A DNA stretch of 18,894 bases from Pseudomonadota bacterium (GTDB taxonomy: Bacteria; Pseudomonadota; Gammaproteobacteria; Acidithiobacillales; Acidithiobacillaceae). Below are positions 14,662 through 18,894 of the stretch, in pieces. The position numbers were made by a program, and so were the translations under genes. The stretch is from the NCBI GenBank assembly GCA_021827445.1, contig JAKAVW010000022.1:1-18894 (forward strand). The letters run 5' to 3'. The notes beneath the pieces were generated by a model. That model made no database searches, was not told where the DNA came from, and worked only from the letters and a program-made list of their open reading frames with translations. Positions within the stretch are counted from its first letter, which is position 1, and the number at the start of each line of letters is the position of its first letter.

Positions 14662-15785
14662 GCCGCATACTCCTCAGGAAAAGAAAAAGTCGCCACGCCT
14701 TTCCGCCAGAAAGGCGGCTTTACCACCAGCGCCGGACGCCGCACCCCGCGCACCACCACGGCGCATACGGCCCCCGGCTCCAGGGCCGCATCGACACGGG
14801 CCAGCGCGATACCGCACTGCAGGCTGGGCGAGAAAATACCGCTGGTGACCACCCCACAAGGCTGCCCCGCCGCATCTTCCACCACATAACCATGACGGGG
14901 AATGCCCTCGCGCATCGCCAGACCGATCAATTTGGCGCCCCCCCCCGTGGCCGACTGTGCCACCAGCGCCGCCCGCCCCAGAAAATCCCGCTCTGCGGCC
15001 CGCAAATCCACCGTCCAGGCCAGATTACTCGCATAAGGCGAAACCGCCGTCGTCATATCCTGACCGTAAAGATCCAGTCCCGCCTCCAGACGCAGACTAT
15101 CCCGTGCCGCCAATCCCGCCGGTCGCACCCCGGCAGTGATCAGGCGATCCGCCAGGCCCGGCAACAAAGTATTCGCAGCGATAATTTCGACACCATCTTC
15201 GCCGGTATAACCCGTACGCCCGACGAAGAAACCGCTCTGCTCCAGCGCATGAAAGACCGGCAACTCCGCCAATGCGGGCATCCCCAACACCGCTGCCGCC
15301 AGCGCTCGCGCGGTGGGACCCTGTACCGCGAGAATCCCCAAATCCGGCCGTTTGCCTAGGGTCACCCGCCAGCCCCTGGCATCCACCAGGGCCTGCAGGT
15401 GCGCCGTATCCACCTCTGCCCCCCCTGCATTCAGCACAATCCGATACCTACCGTCTCCACGGTGATAAACAATCAGATCGTCGATGATCCCGCCATTGCC
15501 TTGCAGCATCGTGCTATACAGCGCCTTACCCGGCACCGCATCCAGCTTCGCCACATCGTTGGCCAAGGCATAGCGCAGCAGTTCCCGCACATCCGGCCCA
15601 CTCAGGTCCAGAGGCCGCATGTGTGAGACATCGAAAAGTCCCGCCGCCTGCCGCACCGCCTCATGCTCCGCCAATTGCGAGCCGTAATTCAGAGGCATCT
15701 CCCAACCCGCAAAATCCACCATGCGCGCGCCATGCGCGACATGCCAATCATGGAGCGCCGTGCGCCGTGCTGAGTTCGTGCTCAT
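14658..15785 (-). CDS. gcvT: Glycine cleavage system T protein (aminomethyltransferase)
   Basis: Transfers the methylene group from aminomethyl-lipoyl-GcvH to tetrahydrofolate and releases ammonia. The 375 residues match the family. Visible motifs are RTALHDWHVAHGARMVDFAG then WEMPLNY at the N-terminus (8-34), FDVSHM (51-56), GGIIDDLIVY (98-107) with the folate-site Asp at 102, YRIVLNAG (114-121) and GYTGEDGVEI. The ATG at 15785 fits the family N-terminus, although only a weak purine signal precedes it. It is the first gene of the gcv block, 88 bases downstream of yajQ. That gap shows no convincing glycine riboswitch and is too short for a tandem one, so regulation may depend on an upstream promoter or on an unrecognised site. 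Confidence 0.96.
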   Translation of the reverse strand: MSTNSARRTALHDWHVAHGARMVDFAGWEMPLNYGSQLAEHEAVRQAAGLFDVSHMRPLDLSGPDVRELLRYALANDVAKLDAVPGKALYSTMLQGNGGIIDDLIVYHRGDGRYRIVLNAGGAEVDTAHLQALVDARGWRVTLGKRPDLGILAVQGPTARALAAAVLGMPALAELPVFHALEQSGFFVGRTGYTGEDGVEIIAANTLLPGLADRLITAGVRPAGLAARDSLRLEAGLDLYGQDMTTAVSPYASNLAWTVDLRAAERDFLGRAALVAQSATGGGAKLIGLAMREGIPRHGYVVEDAAGQPCGVVTSGIFSPSLQCGIALARVDAALEPGAVCAVVVRGVRRPALVVKPPFWRKGVATFSFPEEYAA

Positions 15786-15873
15786 AAAGTAGTAGCCGCC
15801 GCCACGCCCGGCATCTCGGCAACGCGTGCCGCCCGCTTTGTTTTGCGCATGTTATCCCTGTGCATACTAGCGA
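15786..15873 (-). other. yajQ-gcvT intergenic region with a GC-rich inverted repeat
   Basis: This 88-base gap carries CGGCA-ACGCG-TGCCG (15817-15831), a perfect 5-bp inverted repeat, in a strongly GC-rich stretch just ahead of gcvT. No T run follows it. Closer to yajQ the sequence is AT-richer, and GATAAC on the minus strand could be a weak -10 element. I see no clear terminator, riboswitch core or regulator site. Confidence 0.3.
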
Positions 15874-16359
15874 TTAGTCCCGAAAATTGTTGAATTGTAT
15901 TGGCAAACCAAAATCGTGCCCCCGCAGCGCGGCAATAGCCGCCTGTAACTCATCCCGGCTTTTGCCCGACACCCGCAACTGGTCTCCCTGAATACTGCCC
16001 TGCGCCTTGAACTTACCGTCTTTCAGGAACTTGATCATGCGCTTGGACACCTCTGTCTCCAGCCCGACCTTCAGGCCCAGCACCTGCCGTTCCATCCCAC
16101 CCGCCGCGGACGCCACCTTGCCCACATCCAGAGCCTTCAAATCCACCCCGCGCTTCACCATGCGCATCGAGAGCAAATCAATCATCTGTCCCAGCTTGTA
16201 TTCATCCTCAGCGACCAGGATGATCTCCTTCTCCTTGCGCTCCATCGACGCCTTGCTGCCCTTAAAGTCATAGCGGGTATTTATTTCCTTAACCGTTGTA
16301 TGCAGGGCATTATCCACTTCCTGCATATCCACTTCAGACACCACATCAAAACTTGGCAT
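15874..16359 (-). CDS. yajQ: YajQ family nucleotide-binding protein
   Basis: Cytoplasmic protein of 161 residues, the exact family size. The family folds as two ferredoxin-like domains; members bind nucleotides, and Xanthomonas and Pseudomonas homologues bind cyclic di-GMP. Signature stretches are MPSFDVVSEVD at the start, EINTRYDFKGS (25-35), VKRGVDLKALDVGK and FLKDGKFKAQGSIQGDQLRV then SGKSRDELQ, ending in LPIQFNNFRD. The ATG at 16359 lies 11 bases after the moaE stop codon, with GTGAG as a modest ribosome site, so it probably shares the moaDE transcript. Whether this copy binds cyclic di-GMP cannot be judged from sequence. Confidence 0.96.
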   Translation of the reverse strand: MPSFDVVSEVDMQEVDNALHTTVKEINTRYDFKGSKASMERKEKEIILVAEDEYKLGQMIDLLSMRMVKRGVDLKALDVGKVASAAGGMERQVLGLKVGLETEVSKRMIKFLKDGKFKAQGSIQGDQLRVSGKSRDELQAAIAALRGHDFGLPIQFNNFRD

Positions 16360-16370
16360 AGAATCTCACT

Positions 16371-16853
16371 TCAACTGTGTGTATGGGAATAGGGAACATG
16401 GGTGTGTCCCTCGCGGCTTCCGGCACGGCAGCCGGGGCAATCGGTCACCCAGCGCACGCCCGCAGGGGTGACCTCTTTTTTCCAGAAAGGCGCGCTGGTT
16501 TTCAGGACATCCACCAAAAAACGACAGGCATCAAAGGCCGCCGCCCGGTGCCGCGACCAGACCGCCACCATCACAATGTTGTCCTGGGGTGCCAGATGGC
16601 CGTAGCGATGAATAATCAGACTATCGAGAATATCGTAATGCCGGGCGGCCTCGGCACTGATGCGTTCCAGTTCGCGCTCCGTCATCCCCGGATAATGCTC
16701 GATCTCCATGGCGAGGATATCCGCCGCCTCACTATAATCGCGCACCGTCCCGATAAAAGTGACCGAGCCGCCGGCCCCGGCAATGGCATCCACTGGATAA
16801 GCCGCCATCTCCGCCATGGGCTCAAAATCTTCCTGCTGTACTTTAATGATCAC
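16371..16853 (-). CDS. moaE: Molybdopterin synthase catalytic subunit MoaE
   Basis: Large subunit of molybdopterin synthase. With thiocarboxylated MoaD it inserts two sulfurs into precursor Z (cPMP). Family stretches are VTFIGTVRDY (31-40), EIEHYPGMTERELERI (50-65), IHRYGHL, VWSRHRAAAFDACRFLVDVL (98-117) and KTSAPFWKKE (118-127). K118 and K125 correspond to the lysines needed for catalysis in E. coli. The protein carries an extra C-terminal tail of about 20 residues with CPGC (139-142) and histidines at 150, 152, 157 and 159, which looks able to bind metal. The GTG at 16853 follows the moaD stop after two bases, so the subunits are co-translated. The frame has no other nearby start with family-like sequence. 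Confidence 0.95.
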   Translation of the reverse strand: MIIKVQQEDFEPMAEMAAYPVDAIAGAGGSVTFIGTVRDYSEAADILAMEIEHYPGMTERELERISAEAARHYDILDSLIIHRYGHLAPQDNIVMVAVWSRHRAAAFDACRFLVDVLKTSAPFWKKEVTPAGVRWVTDCPGCRAGSREGHTHVPYSHTHS

Positions 16854-16855
16854 AA

Positions 16856-17098
16856 CTAACCACCTGTTACTGGCGGAAAAAATGCTACCTCATCGCCATC
16901 ATGTACCACACCAGCAAAAGACGCATGCTGCAAATTCACCGCTGCCAGCAGATGCGCGTCTTGCAGAGCCACCCCGGCCTCCCCTTCCGCCAGCGCCAAC
17001 ACCTCCGCCACCGTTACGCCACCCTTCGGCACCGGCAAGAATATTTCCCCCACCCCGATACGCTCGCGCACGCTGGCAAAAAACTTCACATGGATCAT
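16856..17098 (-). CDS. moaD: Molybdopterin synthase sulfur carrier subunit MoaD
   Basis: Ubiquitin-fold sulfur carrier of 80 residues. Its C-terminal Gly-Gly (VTGG) is adenylated and thiocarboxylated by MoeB-type enzymes before sulfur is passed to cPMP on MoaE. IHVKFFASVRERIG at the N-terminus and GDEVAFFPPVTGG at the end are typical. The ATG at 17098 is preferred over the longer open frame to 17149, because the family sequence begins here and GAGGTG lies nine bases upstream. moaA, moaC and moeB are absent from the window. It heads the long minus-strand run and is divergent from sohB. Confidence 0.95.
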   Translation of the reverse strand: MIHVKFFASVRERIGVGEIFLPVPKGGVTVAEVLALAEGEAGVALQDAHLLAAVNLQHASFAGVVHDGDEVAFFPPVTGG

Positions 17099-17126
17099 GA
17101 AAAGCAACACCTCGGCAAGAGGCGAA

Positions 17127-17156
17127 ATGATAACGCCCCCACCCCCCAAGCTTCAA
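17127..17156 (-). promoter_or_regulatory. Candidate promoter of the moaD-moaE-yajQ run
   Basis: On the minus strand TTGAAG (17156-17151) and TATCAT (17132-17127) are separated by 18 bases and match the consensus at four and five positions. The spacer holds a striking G-rich run (GGGGGGTGGGGG). Transcription would start close to 17120, giving a leader of about 20 bases that contains GAGGTG. Confidence 0.45.
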
Positions 17157-17170
17157 CCATACCCGAAATC

Positions 17171-17199
17171 TTTACAGCTATCGCCTTTCCGCCTATCTT
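17171..17199 (+). promoter_or_regulatory. Promoter of sohB, placed for a leaderless transcript
   Basis: TTTACA (17171-17176) and TATCTT (17194-17199) lie exactly 17 bases apart. The expected transcription start, about seven bases past the -10, falls on or next to the A of the sohB ATG at 17206. No ribosome-binding site precedes that ATG, which agrees with a leaderless or nearly leaderless message. Confidence 0.5.
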
Positions 17200-17205
17200 T
17201 GCGCC

Positions 17206-18210
17206 ATGGAAACCTTCTTCAGTCACTACCTGCTTTTCCTCGCCGACACCGCCACTATCGTGGTCGCCTTGCTTATCGTCGCGGGCGGCGTCACCGCGAT
17301 TGCCATGAACAAACGCAAAAGCCCCACATCAGGGCAGGTGCAGGTCAGCGACCTGCGTAAACAATTAGAACAATCCAGCGAAAACGTCCAGCAATACCGG
17401 CTGGACAAAAAGGCCCTGAAAGTCCATCAAAAGACGCTCAAAAAAGACCACAAAGACAAGGCTAAAGCGCTTATTACCGAAAGCTGTGCTTATCTGCTCG
17501 ATTTTAAGGGCGACCTCCGCGCCTCGGCCGTCAGCGCCCTGCGTGAAGAAATCTCCGCCATTATTCAGGCCGCCAAACCCGGCGACACCGTCCTGCTCCG
17601 CTTAGAAAGCGGCGGCGGCATGGTCAACACCTACGGCCTCGCCTCGGCCCAGCTATTGCGCCTGCGCGCCGCCAAAATCCAGGTCACGGCACTGATCGAT
17701 ACCGTCGCCGCGAGTGGCGGCTACATGATGGCCGTCACGGCCGACCGTATCGTCGCCAGCCCCTTCGCCCTCATTGGCTCCATTGGCGTGGTCGCGCAGA
17801 TCCCCAACTTCCACCGCTGGCTGCAAGACCGCAACATCGACTGGGAGCAGTTCACCGCCGGCAAATTCAAGCGCACGGTCACCCTCTTCGGAGAAAATAC
17901 CGAAAGCGGCCGGGCCAAGCTACGCGAAGAACTGGAAGAAACCCATGCCCTGTTCCGCGAATTTGTGCAGCAGTACCGCCCGCAACTGGATTTAGAACAG
18001 GTCGCCACCGGCGAAGCCTGGCTAGGCAGCAAAGCCTTGCAACTGGGATTGGTGGATCAACTCGCCACCAGCGACGAAATCATCCTGGAAGCGGCACAAA
18101 AGGGCAAAGTGCTCGCCCTCCATTACCAGCGCCAAAAGACACTCCCCCAACGTCTCGGCCTCGCCGCCCAGCAAAGCTGGGACAAACTCTGGCAGAGACC
18201 GATCTCTTAA
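17206..18210 (+). CDS. sohB: SohB-like inner-membrane S49 serine protease
   Basis: S49 peptidase of the SohB/SppA group, anchored in the inner membrane by an N-terminal helix (about 13-34) with the catalytic domain presumably in the periplasm, as proposed for E. coli SohB. The 334 residues include a charged helical linker (45-90), the LLRLESGGGMV segment (130-140), and the nucleophile S170 in TVAASGGYMMA. The likely general-base lysine is K222 in AGKFKRTVTLFGENTESGR. LGLVDQLAT is the usual closing element of the fold. The ATG at 17206 gives the family N-terminus, although no ribosome-binding site is visible and the promoter sits directly upstream. The gene is divergent from moaD and followed by pilC on the same strand. 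E. coli sohB acts as a multicopy suppressor of htrA, which suggests a role in envelope protein quality control. Confidence 0.93.
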   Translation: METFFSHYLLFLADTATIVVALLIVAGGVTAIAMNKRKSPTSGQVQVSDLRKQLEQSSENVQQYRLDKKALKVHQKTLKKDHKDKAKALITESCAYLLDFKGDLRASAVSALREEISAIIQAAKPGDTVLLRLESGGGMVNTYGLASAQLLRLRAAKIQVTALIDTVAASGGYMMAVTADRIVASPFALIGSIGVVAQIPNFHRWLQDRNIDWEQFTAGKFKRTVTLFGENTESGRAKLREELEETHALFREFVQQYRPQLDLEQVATGEAWLGSKALQLGLVDQLATSDEIILEAAQKGKVLALHYQRQKTLPQRLGLAAQQSWDKLWQRPIS

Positions 18211-18253
18211 AAATAGCTCGCCATAGACCCATTGATCCGCACCGCCATACCCA

Positions 18254-18281
18254 TTGCAAATTAGTGAGATTGATCTATATA
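18254..18281 (+). promoter_or_regulatory. Candidate sigma-70 promoter of pilC
   Basis: TTGCAA (18254-18259) and TATATA (18276-18281) are separated by 16 bases in an AT-rich patch that stands out from the GC-rich surroundings. The start would be near 18288, about 28 bases ahead of the pilC ATG, with AGGTG as the ribosome site in between. I see no sigma-54 type -24/-12 element. Confidence 0.45.
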
Positions 18282-18315
18282 TGGGTGTAATTGGTGAACG
18301 GGATCAGGTGAACGC

Positions 18316-18894
18316 ATGGCGTCAGTCTTGGGCAAGGGCAAGAAATCCGCAATCCGCGAGGCGAGGACCTACGACTTCACCTGGGAGGCGACCACGCCTG
18401 GCGGCAACGAAAAGAAAAAGGGCGAAATGAACGCCGTCTCCGCCAATGCCGTGCGCTCCAACCTGCGCCGCATGGGCATGATACCGACGGTGGTGCGCAA
18501 GGTGCCGCAGCCCCTGTTTGGGGAACACGGCGTCAAGGAAGCGCAACTGGTAGTGATGGTCCGCCAGCTCTCCACCATGATCAACGCCGGCGTGCCCATC
18601 GTGCAGGCCTTTGAACTGCTCATCTCCGCCACCTCAGGCGCGGGCATGAAGAAATTGCTCAAGGGCATTCTCAAATACCTCAAGGAAGGCGAATCGCTGT
18701 CCCAGGCCATGGACCACTTCCCCAAATACTTCGACCGCCTTTTTGTGTCCCTGATCGCCGCCGGTGAGCAGGGCGGCATCCTCGACACCATTCTGTTGCG
18801 ACTGGCCGAGTACCGCGAAAAAACCCTGGCACTGAATAAAAAGGTGAAGTCGGCCATGTTTTACCCGGCGGCCATCATCACCGTCATGGTCGTG
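18316..18894 (+). CDS. pilC: Type IV pilus inner-membrane platform protein PilC, 5' part
   Basis: Platform protein of the type IV pilus (GspF/PilC family) that links the assembly ATPase to pilin polymerisation. The visible 193 residues run off the window without a stop. They hold a basic N-terminal stretch, YDFTWEATTPGGNEKKKGEM (19-38), and then the first GspF domain from about 80: RQLSTMINAGVPIVQAFELL (83-102), LKEGESLSQAM (122-132), AAGEQGGILDTILLRLAEYR (148-167) and the beginning of a membrane helix (SAMFYPAAIITVMVV, 179-193). The ATG at 18316 has AGGTG five bases upstream. PilC genes usually follow pilB; here the upstream gene is sohB, and the gene appears to have its own promoter. A type II secretion GspF is the alternative, but the long N-terminal region favours PilC. 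Confidence 0.9.
   Translation, partial: MASVLGKGKKSAIREARTYDFTWEATTPGGNEKKKGEMNAVSANAVRSNLRRMGMIPTVVRKVPQPLFGEHGVKEAQLVVMVRQLSTMINAGVPIVQAFELLISATSGAGMKKLLKGILKYLKEGESLSQAMDHFPKYFDRLFVSLIAAGEQGGILDTILLRLAEYREKTLALNKKVKSAMFYPAAIITVMVV

Noticed and set aside
17133..17150. G-rich run on the minus strand as a G-quadruplex
   Set aside because: Only two clear G tracts are present, so an intramolecular quadruplex is not supported. The run is simply noted as the promoter spacer.
1..18894. Mobile elements, CRISPR arrays, tRNA or rRNA genes, toxin-antitoxin or phage genes
   Set aside because: I looked through the window on both strands and saw no direct-repeat array, transposase, integrase or cloverleaf-like segment. 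Base composition and gene style are even throughout.

Overview
The window is a dense, GC-rich bacterial chromosome segment. It encodes seventeen complete protein genes that I can assign to families, two conserved-looking genes of unknown family, one compositionally unusual small protein, and two partial genes at the edges. The gene set is MsbA-type lipid A flippase, AvFdI-type seven-iron ferredoxin, two-subunit glycine dehydrogenase (gcvPA/gcvPB), RlmB, YajQ, SohB, TgpA and PilC. It points to a Gram-negative proteobacterium, and gene order and protein style remind me of Acidithiobacillus. The genus is an inference from memory, not something the sequence proves. I see no rRNA, tRNA, CRISPR array, insertion sequence, integrase or phage gene, and no gene-free stretch longer than about 210 bases.

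Layout. (1) 1-3832, minus strand, read right to left: the RNase AM-like PHP phosphoesterase, an AI-2E family membrane protein, a Gln/Met-rich small protein, an unknown 155-residue protein, rlmB, and the first codons of what looks like tatD. (2) 3936-4661, plus strand: an unknown 241-residue helical protein, divergent from the PHP gene. (3) 4753-7571: a 2-Cys peroxiredoxin (minus) divergent from a ferredoxin-msbA pair (plus) joined by a GTGA overlap. (4) 7585-17098, minus strand, read right to left: moaD-moaE-yajQ, then gcvT-gcvH-gcvPA-gcvPB, then moxR-DUF58-tgpA. Almost every junction is a 4-base overlap or a gap of a few bases. (5) 17206-18894, plus strand: sohB and the start of pilC, each with its own recognisable promoter.

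How the genes fit together. The glycine cleavage block supplies the T, H and both P subunits; the L subunit (lipoamide dehydrogenase) is not here. The MoxR ATPase, DUF58 protein and TgpA transglutaminase form a known but poorly understood envelope-associated module. Here they are translationally coupled to the end of gcvPB, which is the most interesting arrangement in the window. MoaD and MoaE are the two subunits of molybdopterin synthase. RlmB and RNase AM act on RNA. Peroxiredoxin, ferredoxin, MsbA and SohB are redox or envelope functions.

Most of the window is ordinary housekeeping. I found no convincing new defence or mobile system. The best leads are the gcv-moxR-DUF58-tgpA coupling, the Gln/Met-rich protein, a Cys/His-rich tail on MoaE, and an apparently leaderless sohB.
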